Shown here in pieces: positions 41,438 through 49,106 of a stretch of 64,000 nucleotides of DNA. The position numbers were made by a program, and so were the translations under genes. The notes below the pieces were generated by a model. That model worked only from the letters and a program-made list of their open reading frames with translations, was not told where the DNA came from and did not search any database. Source of the DNA: Sphingomonas sp. KR3-1 (GTDB lineage Bacteria > Pseudomonadota > Alphaproteobacteria > Sphingomonadales > Sphingomonadaceae); contig NZ_JBDZDQ010000002.1 in NCBI RefSeq assembly GCF_040049295.1, positions 310,001 through 374,000 of the forward strand. The letters run 5' to 3'. Position 1 is the stretch's first letter. Each line of letters begins with the position of its first letter.

Positions 41438-41494
41438 ATTGTAGGCAAAATTTGCCGGGGTGGGCGCCGGGCACGGAAAAAAGGTTCCTATAAG
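41438..41494. promoter_or_regulatory. Divergent flgC/fliN2 promoter region with palindrome
   Basis: The palindrome GGCAAAATTTGCC (41444-41456) is 32 bases before TTCCTATAAG (TATAAG 41489-41494), which leads into the gene at 41515. On the other strand TACAAT (41443-41438) begins immediately next to the palindrome, toward flgC. So the same site may activate fliN2-fliO-fliP and shield the flgC promoter, or the flgC promoter is elsewhere. Confidence 0.6.
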
Positions 41495-41514
41495 TCATCC
41501 AGAAAGGAACACGC

Positions 41515-41751
41515 ATGTCGGTCCTCGAAGGAATTATGGTGGATCTCTCGATCGTGCTGGGCTCGGCGGACGTGCCGATCCGGCAGATCCTGCAGATGAG
41601 CCGTGGGGCAATGATCCCGCTCGAAAGCAGCCAGGACGATCCCTCGCTGGTGTTCGTGAACGACGAGCTGGTCGCCAAGGGCGTGGTCCTGGTCGACGGG
41701 GAAGTGATGTCGCTCGAGATCACCGAGCTTTTGAAGAAGCAGCGCCACTGA
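41515..41751 (+). CDS. Short FliN/SpoA-domain C-ring protein
   Basis: A 78-residue protein that is essentially one SpoA domain (SIVLGSADVPIRQILQMSRG, SLVFVNDELVAKGVVLVDGE). It lacks the acidic linker of the FliN at 25119-25472. It resembles the separate C-terminal SctQ product of type III secretion systems. It leads fliO-fliP, and its stop overlaps the fliO start (TGATG). It could be a second FliN or an export-linked partner of FliH; the sequence cannot decide. Confidence 0.85.
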   Translation: MSVLEGIMVDLSIVLGSADVPIRQILQMSRGAMIPLESSQDDPSLVFVNDELVAKGVVLVDGEVMSLEITELLKKQRH

Positions 41752-42305
41752 TGGATATCCTGTCGATGCTGCGCACCCTGGGTGCGCTGGGGATGGTACT
41801 CGGCATGCTCGCCGGTGCGCTGTGGTTCGTGAAGCGCTATGACCTGAAGCTGCCCGGCCGCGTGACCAATTCGCGCCGCAAGCGGATCGAGATCGTCGAG
41901 CGGCTGTCGGTCGATGCCAAGCGCTCGGTCGCGCTGATCCGCCGCGACGGCATGGAGCATCTCGTGATGTTCGGCCCCGAGGGCCAGTCGACGATCGAGA
42001 CCGGCATCGCCGCACCCGTGGCGGCCGAGCCCGAAGCGGCGCCGGCGCCCGAGCCCGTCGCCAACCTTGCCGAGGATCTCGCGGCGCTGCGCGGCAGCTT
42101 CGCCAAGCTGGTCGAGCTTCCGAAGAAGATCGAACTCCCCAAGAAGATCGAGCTGCCCAAGGCGCCCGCGCCGCGCGCCAATGGCCGCGCCACCACCGTG
42201 GTCGCCGCCGCGACGCCGGCGCCGCGCCCGCCCAAGCGCATTCGCGAGCAGCGCAACACCACGCGGTGGAACCGCGCAGCGGTCCGGGCCGCGCTCGATG
42301 CGTAA
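41751..42305 (+). CDS. fliO: Flagellar export assembly protein FliO
   Basis: A 184-residue protein with one transmembrane helix (MLRTLGALGMVLGMLAGALW) and the FliO core (RRKRIEIVERLSVDAKRSVA, LIRRDGMEHLVMFG). The C-terminal tail is long, Pro/Ala-rich and carries a small repeat (LPKKIELPKKIELPK) from an 18-bp tandem. FliO helps FliP assemble. It overlaps fliN2 and, by 8 bases, fliP. Confidence 0.9.
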   Translation: MDILSMLRTLGALGMVLGMLAGALWFVKRYDLKLPGRVTNSRRKRIEIVERLSVDAKRSVALIRRDGMEHLVMFGPEGQSTIETGIAAPVAAEPEAAPAPEPVANLAEDLAALRGSFAKLVELPKKIELPKKIELPKAPAPRANGRATTVVAAATPAPRPPKRIREQRNTTRWNRAAVRAALDA

Positions 42306-43044
42306 GCTCCTCGCGGTGCTGGTCACCGCCCTGATCCTCATGCCGGCTGAGGCCTATGCCCAGTCGAAGGGGACGACGATCAACATCGGCGGCGCCACCG
42401 GCGCGGACGGCGCGCTCTCGGCCAAGGCCATCCAGCTCGTGCTGATGCTGACCGTGCTCAGCCTGGCCCCGGGCCTGCTGATGACCGTCACCAGCTTCAC
42501 CCGTATGGTGGTGGCGCTCTCGCTGCTGCGCACCGGCATCGGCGCGCCCGGCGTGCCGCCCAACCCGGTGATCATCAGCCTCGCGCTGTTCCTCAGCTTC
42601 TTCGTCATGGCGCCGACCTTCAACAAGGCGTGGGAGCAGGGCGTCGATCCCTATACCAAGGGCAAGATCACCGAGACGGTGGCGTTCGAGCGCACCGCCG
42701 AGCCCTTCAAGAAGTTCATGCTCGCCCAGGTGCGCGACAGCGACCTCAAGCTGTTCGCCGACCTTGGCAACACGCGGATCCAGAACCGCGCCGAGACGCC
42801 GCTGACCACGCTGGCGCCCGCGTTCATGATCTCCGAGCTGCGCCGCGCCTTCGAGATCGGCTTCCTGCTGCTGCTGCCGTTCCTGGTGATCGACCTGGCG
42901 GTATCCGCGGTGCTGATGGCGATGGGCATGATGATGCTGCCCCCGCCTACGATATCCCTGCCGATGAAGATCATCTTCTTCGTGCTGGTCGATGGCTGGG
43001 CGCTGGTCGCCGGGTCGCTGGTCAAGAGTTTCGCCGTCAGCTGA
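42298..43044 (+). CDS. fliP: Flagellar export gate protein FliP
   Basis: A 248-residue protein with a cleavable signal (MRKLLAVLVTALILMPAEAY) and the FliP core (LLMTVTSFTRMVVALSLLRT, TPLTTLAPAFMISELRRAFE, GMMMLPPPTISLPMKIIFFV). ATG at 42298 overlaps the end of fliO. The C-terminus (LVDGWALVAGSLVKSF) is normal. A strong terminator follows at 43074. Confidence 0.97.
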   Translation: MRKLLAVLVTALILMPAEAYAQSKGTTINIGGATGADGALSAKAIQLVLMLTVLSLAPGLLMTVTSFTRMVVALSLLRTGIGAPGVPPNPVIISLALFLSFFVMAPTFNKAWEQGVDPYTKGKITETVAFERTAEPFKKFMLAQVRDSDLKLFADLGNTRIQNRAETPLTTLAPAFMISELRRAFEIGFLLLLPFLVIDLAVSAVLMAMGMMMLPPPTISLPMKIIFFVLVDGWALVAGSLVKSFAVS

Positions 43045-43073
43045 GGGCCAAGGCCCGGCTGAGGTTCAGGGAA

Positions 43074-43110
43074 GGGGCGGGCGCCGGGGGGGGGCGTCCG
43101 CCCCTTTTTT
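43074..43110 (+). terminator. Terminator after fliP
   Basis: GGGGCGG (43074-43080) and CCGCCCC (43098-43104) with a G-rich loop, then TTTTTT. Confidence 0.85.
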
Positions 43111-43205
43111 GCTTCTGGGCTCGGCAACCCGCTGCGGCAGCTTGCGCCCCAGTTGCGGACTTTCGCCTTTTGCGCGATCCGTGGGGGATGGCAGTTGGAA
43201 GGGTC

Positions 43206-43451
43206 ATGCCGATCCGATTTTACGGAGCGCAGATTGTCTGCGTCACCATCTACGTAGCGATAGCTACTTACATATCGATCCTGTTGGAGGTGCGGCCAAG
43301 CCCTTGGAACGTCGTGTGGATGCCGCTTCTCCCTATAGCAGTTGGCTTGGCGATTAACCGAGGGGCGGCACGCATTGTAATGGCGGGCTTCCTGCTTATC
43401 GCATCGTGGATTGTCGCAGGAGTTGTCGGAACTGCTATGGGCGGCATGTAA
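43206..43451 (+). CDS. Small membrane protein, accessory
   Basis: An 81-residue protein with three hydrophobic segments (GAQIVCVTIYVAIATYISIL, WMPLLPIAVGLAI, IVMAGFLLIASWIVAGVVG). ATG at 43206 follows GGAAGG; a start at 43188 is also open. Local GC is lower than in the flagellar genes. No family recognised; probably acquired. Confidence 0.45.
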   Translation: MPIRFYGAQIVCVTIYVAIATYISILLEVRPSPWNVVWMPLLPIAVGLAINRGAARIVMAGFLLIASWIVAGVVGTAMGGM

Positions 43452-43512
43452 TAGGGACATGTCCGCTTTCATCTCATTTGCAGACAGTCTTAATCTTTCG
43501 CATAATGGATAG

Positions 43513-43914
43513 ATGGGCGGTTCAACAATTTCAGTACTGGCGGCTTTGGCGCTGGGGGTTCATCCGGCTGATCGCAGCGCATTTGATGCTTGCCGCGCGG
43601 AGAGCAAAAGCATCGGCCAATGTAATTGGCGCGATGGCAGATTCATTTCTTTCAATGGACAATATTCAAATCGCATCGCTACGAATGCGGGATGGATAGC
43701 CGTTGAACAATCAAAGCAAATTAATCCGAACGAATATGCGCCTACTGGTGTCGAAAAAATATTGGAGCGGAGCCCGAATCTGTGGGCAGTTGAAGGTAAT
43801 TTTCTGATCTGCCCATTGAAGCAGCCGCACGAGATCGATTATTTACGCGAGAATCATCTGAAAATTGCGTGCCTCGCCGGTGCAAGGAGGCTGTCTGCTC
43901 GTCGGATGCCTTGA
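43513..43914 (+). CDS. Unknown small protein in low-GC patch
   Basis: A 133-residue protein with a weakly hydrophobic N-terminus (MGGSTISVLAALALGV) that may be an export signal, and a small domain with cysteines (FDACRAESKSIGQCNWRDGR, FLICPLKQPHEIDYLREN). TTGCAG-N17-CATAAT ends six bases before the ATG, so the mRNA may be leaderless. Codon use is less GC-biased than in the neighbours. No function can be given. Confidence 0.5.
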   Translation: MGGSTISVLAALALGVHPADRSAFDACRAESKSIGQCNWRDGRFISFNGQYSNRIATNAGWIAVEQSKQINPNEYAPTGVEKILERSPNLWAVEGNFLICPLKQPHEIDYLRENHLKIACLAGARRLSARRMP

Positions 43915-44038
43915 GGCATGAACGCCCACTTCCCACCCAATCGCAGGCGCTCCCGTCGCAATTTGACCGGCTGGGAGCAGCCGCTAACGTCCCAACAGTG
44001 GCCATTGTCGGCATGGCAAAAGCGCCTAAGCTGTCTGC

Positions 44039-44419
44039 ATGGCAGAAGCTGATGCGGCAGTCTTACGTTGGACAAATGAAACCGATCCCGGCCAGGCCGG
44101 GCCCGGCGAGGCTCAGCAGCTACTTTCTCTTGGGTTAGATCAACGAGTCGTCAGCGTGATCGAGCAAAGTGATGAGTGGGCACGCATCCGTTTTGGAACC
44201 AACGATTTTTGGGTACGGCACGAGCGCTTGATGCCCATCGGGAGGCTATCATTCGAGGTGGGCGATGCTGTGGAAGCAGGAGGAATTCGCAGCGTCGTGA
44301 GAGACATTATTTGGCACTTCAAGGACGGAGAGCCGAACTTCTACGTCGAGCGTGACGGGAAACTGCTCGCGAAGCGCTTCAAGACAAGCGATTTGCGGCC
44401 CGCGTCAAATGGCAGCTAG
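44039..44419 (+). CDS. Unknown small soluble protein
   Basis: A 126-residue soluble protein. The central part (VVSVIEQSDEWARIRFGTND, then FWVRHERLMPIGRLSFEVGD) and the C-terminal part (DGEPNFYVERDGKLLAKRFK) look like two small SH3-like or tudor-like beta modules. Composition is less GC-rich than the flagellar genes. No ribosome site is obvious before ATG at 44039. The gap 43915-44038 shows no gene. Confidence 0.5.
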   Translation: MAEADAAVLRWTNETDPGQAGPGEAQQLLSLGLDQRVVSVIEQSDEWARIRFGTNDFWVRHERLMPIGRLSFEVGDAVEAGGIRSVVRDIIWHFKDGEPNFYVERDGKLLAKRFKTSDLRPASNGS

Positions 44420-44468
44420 CCACCCAAAAGCGGAATACATCGCCGCTTTGCTCCGGTGCGTCCCCACG

Positions 44469-44662
44469 CTTGCAATGTAGGATTTCGCATGGTTACGTCG
44501 AAGCGTCGGGGCTTCCCGGCCGCTCTTTGACCCGTAGGAAATATAGGACCGGCGCAAGTCGGCGCACGCGCAACAAGGTTGCGAATCCCTCATGGGGGGA
44601 GAGCGCCGTGTCGCGGCTTTCGTGACTTTCCGCGGGCGAATCATCGCCGCGCTGTAGGATTT
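44469..44662. repeat. Dispersed about 200-bp intergenic repeat, copy 2
   Basis: Homologous to 32445-32645 by eye at roughly three quarters of positions, with the same orientation relative to the window and the same TGTAGGA-type words at both ends and in the middle (CCCGTAGGAAATATAGGACC). Like copy 1 it sits between convergent genes. Confidence 0.8.
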
Positions 44663-44729
44663 TCCCCGCCTCGCTTTCGCGCCACGAAAGCCGGCGAAGG
44701 CGCGAGCTGGCGCGGCAATCCCGGACAGC

Positions 44730-44765
44730 AAAAAGGGGCGCCCGTGCCGCAGCACGAGCGCCCCT
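44730..44765 (-). terminator. Terminator of the PilZ gene
   Basis: Minus strand GGGGCGCTCGTGC, loop TGCG, GCACGGGCGCCCC, then TTTTT. It ends the PilZ gene 20 bases after its stop. Confidence 0.9.
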
Positions 44766-44784
44766 CTTCGTCCCGTCGAACCCG

Positions 44785-45402
44785 TCAGCCGCGCGCGGTG
44801 GGGCTGTCGAGCCAGGTCGAGAGTTCGGTGTACGAGATCGGGTCGTGGAACGAGACGCCGGCGAACTCGTCGTCGCTCCAGCGCGTCGTGCAGCGGCGCG
44901 AGGGCAGGCCCGGGATCATCAGGATCACTTCGCTGTCCGCACGCAGCGTGCGCTGCAGGCGCAGGCAGGCGCCGCCCTGGGACAGGTCTGCGACGACCAC
45001 GTCGATCGAGCGGCCATAGGAGCTGATCCGCGCCGGGATCTCCGCCACGAAGCGCGGCGAGCGCGGGCGCGGGGCGGCGGCTTCGGTGTGCGGCTTGCCG
45101 AGGATCTCGGAGACGTCGATCGGCGCATCGAAGCGCACGCCCGCGCGGTTGCCCTTGGTCCAGGCGATCGCGCCGGTCAGCGTCGCGCCGCCGCGCAGCT
45201 CCACGGTGATGTGCATTGTCGGGAGCAGCGGCGCGATCGTGTCGATCTGCATGCCGTGCTCGGAGATGTTGCGCACGCGGCAGAGCTGGCCGGGATTGCC
45301 CTCATGGCTCAGCTTGCCGACGAGTAGAGTGGCGACGGCTCGCGGGGCGCGCTCGATCCACTCCTGGCGGTCGTCGAAGGCACTGGCGGGGATCGATTCC
45401 AC
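44785..45402 (-). CDS. Tandem PilZ-domain protein (c-di-GMP receptor candidate)
   Basis: A 205-residue protein with two PilZ-like halves. The first has RAPR near 18-21 and NISEHG (about 45-50); the second has RSPR near 113-116 and DLSQGG (about 139-144). The PilZ consensus is an Arg-rich start and (D/N)xSxxG, so one or both halves may bind c-di-GMP. The first Arg motif is one residue shorter than RxxxR. Located next to fliL2 and motB, it may act as a motor brake or link c-di-GMP to chemotaxis (inference). It has its own promoter (TATAAA at 45440-45435). Confidence 0.85.
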   Translation of the reverse strand: MESIPASAFDDRQEWIERAPRAVATLLVGKLSHEGNPGQLCRVRNISEHGMQIDTIAPLLPTMHITVELRGGATLTGAIAWTKGNRAGVRFDAPIDVSEILGKPHTEAAAPRPRSPRFVAEIPARISSYGRSIDVVVADLSQGGACLRLQRTLRADSEVILMIPGLPSRRCTTRWSDDEFAGVSFHDPISYTELSTWLDSPTARG

Positions 45403-45434
45403 GATATCCTCGGATAAGTTGCGGTTCTCTTTGA

Positions 45435-45490
45435 TTTATAGGGGGATTGCGGGTCGGAACGGGTCCGTTGCCCGCAAAATACGTAGTTTT
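45435..45490. promoter_or_regulatory. PilZ promoter with TACGTA box
   Basis: Minus-strand CCCTATAAATC (TATAAA 45440-45435) is 32 bases before the PilZ start. About 35 bases further upstream is AAAACTACGTATTTT (around 45476-45490), a near palindrome centred on TACGTA. A similar GAACTACGTAGTTC lies before the receptor gene at 63090-63103. Confidence 0.45.
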
Positions 45491-45938
45491 ACGCAGGGGT
45501 CGCCTGGGTGATCGCCACCTTGCGCACCACGCCCGCGCCGAACGCCTCGTTCGCCGAAACCTCGACGACCTTGCGGAACGCGTCGAGCCCGGGGATCAGT
45601 CCGTCCTTGCCCGCGGCCATTGGCGTCTTGAAGGTGCGCATGTTGATCGCGTGCAGCAGCAGCGGCAGCCGCGCGGTCACGTCCTGCGACTTGTCCTCCG
45701 CCACTTCGAGGTTGAACTGGAACTGGACATAGCCGGTCAGCCGGCCGTCGTCCGACACCAGCGGCGCGAGCAGCTTGTCGACCGGCACGAAGACCGGCTT
45801 GGCATCGGCGTCCTCGGTGGGCGCCGTGGCGGCATGCGCGGGCCGGGGGCCGAGCAGCATCAGCGTGGCGAGCGCGGCACCGCCGCCCAGGCCAAGCCCG
45901 GCAAAGCCCACCACCAGCATGAACAGGATCTTCTTCAT
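45489..45938 (-). CDS. Second FliL-like protein
   Basis: A 149-residue protein with an N-terminal transmembrane anchor (MKKILFMLVVGFAGLGLGGG) and a FliL-type periplasmic domain (FVPVDKLLAPLVSDDGRLTG, YVQFQFNLEVAEDKSQDVTA, RLPLLLHAINMRTFK). It differs from the FliL at 13502 and lies 22 bases after motB, at the end of the motA-che-motB operon. It may serve the stator next to which it is encoded. Confidence 0.8.
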   Translation of the reverse strand: MKKILFMLVVGFAGLGLGGGAALATLMLLGPRPAHAATAPTEDADAKPVFVPVDKLLAPLVSDDGRLTGYVQFQFNLEVAEDKSQDVTARLPLLLHAINMRTFKTPMAAGKDGLIPGLDAFRKVVEVSANEAFGAGVVRKVAITQATPA

Positions 45939-45960
45939 GACGCGGATACTCGATACTGGG

Positions 45961-46818
45961 TCAGAACTTGAAGCTGCTGTCGGTGGGAAGCGACGAGGCT
46001 TCGGCCTTCAGCACGATGGTGATGCGGCGGTTCTCGGCGCGGTCGGGCTGGTCGGGGAAGACCGGCCGCGTGCCGCCCATGCCGATGATCTGCGCGAAGC
46101 GGTCCGGCGTCAGGCCCGAGGCGATCATCGCCTGGCGGGCGGCGAGGGCGCGGGCGCTCGAGAGCTGCCAATTGGCATCGCTCTGGCCGCCGCCCGCGGC
46201 ATCGGTGTGCCCCTCGATAGCGATCTGGCCGCCCGACTGGGCGAGCTTGGCCGCTGCCTTGGCGATCAGCGAGCGGGCGAAGGGGTTGAGCTCGGCGGTG
46301 CCCGGGCGGAACATCGATTGCTTGTCGGTGTCCATCAGCGTGATCCGCATGCCGGCGGGATCGGGCTCGATCTGGACGTTCTTGTGCGACTGGTCCTGCG
46401 GCACGCTGTCGAGCGCGACCTGCAATTCGCTGGCGAGCACGCGCATCGACGTGTCAGGCACATTGGCGGTGCCGCCGCGCGCGGCGCCGTTGGTCGCCGC
46501 CTCGGTGGTAGGCGTGCCATTGGCGCGGCTGCTGTCGTTCGACGCCTTGCGCGCCTGGCCGCCGGCGCCTTCGGACGATCCCATCACGGGCGTCGAGGGG
46601 GCGGTGTCGGACACGGTCGGCGAGAAATAGGCGGCGAGGCCCTTCAGCCGCTGTTTGTCGGGATTGGCGATCAGCCACAGCAGCATGAAGAACGCCATCA
46701 TCGCGGTCACGAAGTCGGCATAGGCGACCTTCCAGGCGCCGCCATGGTGTCCCCCGGCGACCTTCTTGATCTTCTTGACGATGATGATCGGACGGTCATT
46801 GCCGCCATAGGCCGCCAC
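45961..46818 (-). CDS. motB: Flagellar stator protein MotB
   Basis: A 285-residue stator subunit. It has a basic N-terminus, one transmembrane helix with the proton-carrying Asp (AYADFVTAMMAFFMLLWLI, Asp35), a Ser/Thr/Ala-rich linker (about 75-125) and an OmpA-like peptidoglycan-binding domain (IAIEGHTDAAGGGQSDANWQ, then SSARALAARQAM). Asp35 and the helix suggest proton drive. The start is GTG at 46818, three bases after the upstream stop. It is separated from motA by nine genes. Confidence 0.95.
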   Translation of the reverse strand: MAAYGGNDRPIIIVKKIKKVAGGHHGGAWKVAYADFVTAMMAFFMLLWLIANPDKQRLKGLAAYFSPTVSDTAPSTPVMGSSEGAGGQARKASNDSSRANGTPTTEAATNGAARGGTANVPDTSMRVLASELQVALDSVPQDQSHKNVQIEPDPAGMRITLMDTDKQSMFRPGTAELNPFARSLIAKAAAKLAQSGGQIAIEGHTDAAGGGQSDANWQLSSARALAARQAMIASGLTPDRFAQIIGMGGTRPVFPDQPDRAENRRITIVLKAEASSLPTDSSFKF

Positions 46819-46820
46819 GC

Positions 46821-47156
46821 TCAGGCACTCCCGAGCGCGTCGCGCATGCGCTGCTGCACGGCGCCGAGGCGGATATGGCTGATCGCGGTGAGCGAATCCT
46901 CGCCGCCCGCGATGCGCTCGAGCAGGTTCACGCACTCATCGGCGTGCTGGATGAGATAGTCGAAATCCTGCAGCTGCTCGAGGTACGAGGCGGCGAAATG
47001 CTCGTCGCAGACGAGCACTTCGGCGAGCGCTTCCAGCTTGACGCGCATCTCGCGGATCTCGTTGGCCACCACCGTGTGCAGCGCCGGCGCAAAGGGATCG
47101 TAGCCGGTAAGGGCCTGCGCGGCGGAGAGCTGCGACGGATTGGGCATGCAGGACAT
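46821..47156 (-). CDS. Unknown helical protein in the chemotaxis operon
   Basis: A 111-residue protein, mostly helical (LHTVVANEIREMRVKLEALA, EHFAASYLEQLQDFDYLIQH, ADECVNLLERIAGGED). The start overlaps the cheD stop (TGATG) and it is followed directly by motB, so it is made with both. The size and helices invite comparison with small phosphatase or adaptor proteins such as CheZ or CheE, but no motif such as the CheZ Gln-containing active site is evident. Function unknown. Confidence 0.7.
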   Translation of the reverse strand: MSCMPNPSQLSAAQALTGYDPFAPALHTVVANEIREMRVKLEALAEVLVCDEHFAASYLEQLQDFDYLIQHADECVNLLERIAGGEDSLTAISHIRLGAVQQRMRDALGSA

Positions 47157-47680
47157 CAGAACAGCTCCAAATCGCCACCGGAGACCGGGGCTTGAACGGG
47201 GACCGGCGGGCGCTCGGGCACGCGGTCCGTAACCTTGACGCAGCGGCTGCGGCCTTCGTGTGGCAGGAACTCGATCTTGCGCGCGCTCGTGCCGCCCAGG
47301 TCGCTGTGCGCGACCGGGATGCCTTCGGTCTCCATGAAGCGCCGCGCGAACGCTGCGTTCGAGGAGCCGATCGCGCCCAGCCCGGAGACGATGTTGGCGC
47401 CTCCATACAGATGCCCCATCAGCCGGCCGCGCACCGCGCCCCGCTTCATCATCCCGTTGATCAGCAGCTCCATCGCGTGCACGCCGTAGCGTGCCATCTC
47501 CGTGGCGGCGACGTGCTGGTCCGCACTGGGTTCGCCGAGCAGGAAATGGTTCATGCCGCCGACCCGGGCTACCGGATCGAACAGGCACGCGGCGACGCAG
47601 CTGCCGAGCAGGGTGGAAATGACCACCTCCGGCTCGGCGACCACGGCGTGCTCGCCCTGGACAATGGCGAGCCGGCGCAT
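47156..47680 (-). CDS. cheD: Chemoreceptor glutamine deamidase CheD
   Basis: A 174-residue protein with the CheD catalytic Cys28 (STLLGSCVAACLFD) and His45 (VGGMNHFLLG), and the conserved GRLMGHLYGGANIV segment. CheD deamidates receptor glutamines and works with CheC or CheY in other bacteria. The start and stop both overlap neighbouring genes (TGATG). Confidence 0.95.
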   Translation of the reverse strand: MRRLAIVQGEHAVVAEPEVVISTLLGSCVAACLFDPVARVGGMNHFLLGEPSADQHVAATEMARYGVHAMELLINGMMKRGAVRGRLMGHLYGGANIVSGLGAIGSSNAAFARRFMETEGIPVAHSDLGGTSARKIEFLPHEGRSRCVKVTDRVPERPPVPVQAPVSGGDLELF

Positions 47681-48069
47681 CAGGTCAGCTCGCCGAAGAC
47701 GCGCTCGATCTTCTCCTTCAGCGCCGCCGGCGCGAAGGGCTTCACGACATAGTTGTTCACGCCGAGAGCCGCCGCCTTCTGGACGATCTCCTTGTCCGAC
47801 GAGCCGGTGAGCATGATGAACACCGTCTTGCCGATCACCGCGTCGGTGCGGACCGCTTCCAGGAACTGGAGGCCGTCCATCTCCGGCATGTTGAAATCCG
47901 AGATGATCAGATGAACGCGGTCGCTCTTGACCGCGGCCAGGGCCTCGGTCGCGCTCGGCTTGTCGCGTACGTCCTTGAACCCGAGATCCTGCAGTGCGCG
48001 ACGGATCATCGCGCGCATGCTGGTCTGGTCATCGACGACCATCACCTTGATCGCTGCAGCAGCAGGCAT
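47680..48069 (-). CDS. cheY: Response regulator CheY
   Basis: A 129-residue single-domain receiver with the acidic pair (VVDDQTS, 12-14), phospho-acceptor Asp58 (IISDFNMPEMDG), a Thr in MLTGSS and Lys in VVKPFAP. It binds FliM when phosphorylated. ATG at 48069 overlaps the cheB stop; the upstream frame to 48096 is inside cheB. Confidence 0.95.
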   Translation of the reverse strand: MPAAAAIKVMVVDDQTSMRAMIRRALQDLGFKDVRDKPSATEALAAVKSDRVHLIISDFNMPEMDGLQFLEAVRTDAVIGKTVFIMLTGSSDKEIVQKAAALGVNNYVVKPFAPAALKEKIERVFGELT

Positions 48070-49106
48070 CAGACGCTCCCAATCTTTTCGCGGCATGCCC
48101 TGAGAATGGCCTCTGGCATGCCTGACAAACCAACTTCATGTTCCACCGCACCCAGCTCCTTTGCCGAGCGCGGCATTCCCCAGACCACGCAGGTTTCCCG
48201 GCTCTGGCCCAGCGTGCGGGCACCGGCCTGGCGCATGGCGAGCATGCCCTGCGCTCCGTCCGAACCCATGCCCGTCAGGATCACGCCGACCGCGGCATTG
48301 CCGAGCGGCGCCACCGAACGGAACAGCATGTCCACCGAGGGACGGTGGCCCGAAACCGGATCGCTGTCGCGCAGCTTGATCCGGCCGCGGGCGCCGCCGT
48401 GCAGCTCCATGTGGCGCTGCCCCCCAGGAGCAATATAGACGGTTCCCGGCAGCACCGGAGCACCGTCGGTCGCTTCGACGACCTGGACCCGGCATTCGCC
48501 GTTCAGCCGATCGGCGAAGCTGCGAGTGAACGCCGCCGGCATGTGCTGTACGATCAGCACCGGCGGGCAGTTCTCCGGCAGCGCCGGCAGCATCGAGAAC
48601 AGCGCCTCGACGCCGCCCGTCGACGAGCCGATCGCGATCAGCCGGTCGCCTGTGGCGCCTGCCGCGATGCTGGGCTGGGCGGGCAGGCGCATCGGCCCGG
48701 CGCGGACCGCGGAACGGGCCGCGGCCTTCACCTTCTCGCACAGCAGCGTCGCGTCGCGCTCGATATCCTCGGGCGTGCCGCTCGGCTTGGTGACATAGTC
48801 GACCGCGCCGAGGCGCAGCGCCTCGATCGTCACTTCCGCGCCGCGGGCGGTCAGCGTCGAGCACATCACCACCGGCATCGGCCGGAGGCGCATGATGCGC
48901 TCGAGGAACGACAGCCCGTCCATCCCCGGCATCTCGACGTCGAGCGTCAATACGTCGGGGTTGAGCGTCTTGATCATCTCCCGCGCCGCGAACGGCTCGG
49001 GCGCCATGCCGACGACCTCGATATCGGGGTCGGCCCTGAGCATGCGGTTGAGCGTCGCGCGCATCGAGGCGCTATCGTCGACGATCAGGGTGCGTACCGG
49101 TGCCAT
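48069..49106 (-). CDS. cheB: Chemotaxis methylesterase CheB
   Basis: A 345-residue receptor methylesterase/deamidase with an N-terminal receiver (Asp56 in LTLDVEMPGMDG) and a C-terminal esterase domain with the active Ser in IGSSTGGVEAL, His in VQHMPAAFTRSFADRLN and Asp in LTGMGSDGAQGM. ATG at 49106 overlaps the cheR stop. It acts against CheR on the receptors. Confidence 0.97.
   Translation of the reverse strand: MAPVRTLIVDDSASMRATLNRMLRADPDIEVVGMAPEPFAAREMIKTLNPDVLTLDVEMPGMDGLSFLERIMRLRPMPVVMCSTLTARGAEVTIEALRLGAVDYVTKPSGTPEDIERDATLLCEKVKAAARSAVRAGPMRLPAQPSIAAGATGDRLIAIGSSTGGVEALFSMLPALPENCPPVLIVQHMPAAFTRSFADRLNGECRVQVVEATDGAPVLPGTVYIAPGGQRHMELHGGARGRIKLRDSDPVSGHRPSVDMLFRSVAPLGNAAVGVILTGMGSDGAQGMLAMRQAGARTLGQSRETCVVWGMPRSAKELGAVEHEVGLSGMPEAILRACREKIGSV

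Noticed and set aside
43869..44138. Plus-strand ORF overlapping two accessory genes
   Set aside because: No ribosome site, odd composition, and it overlaps better-supported frames on both sides.
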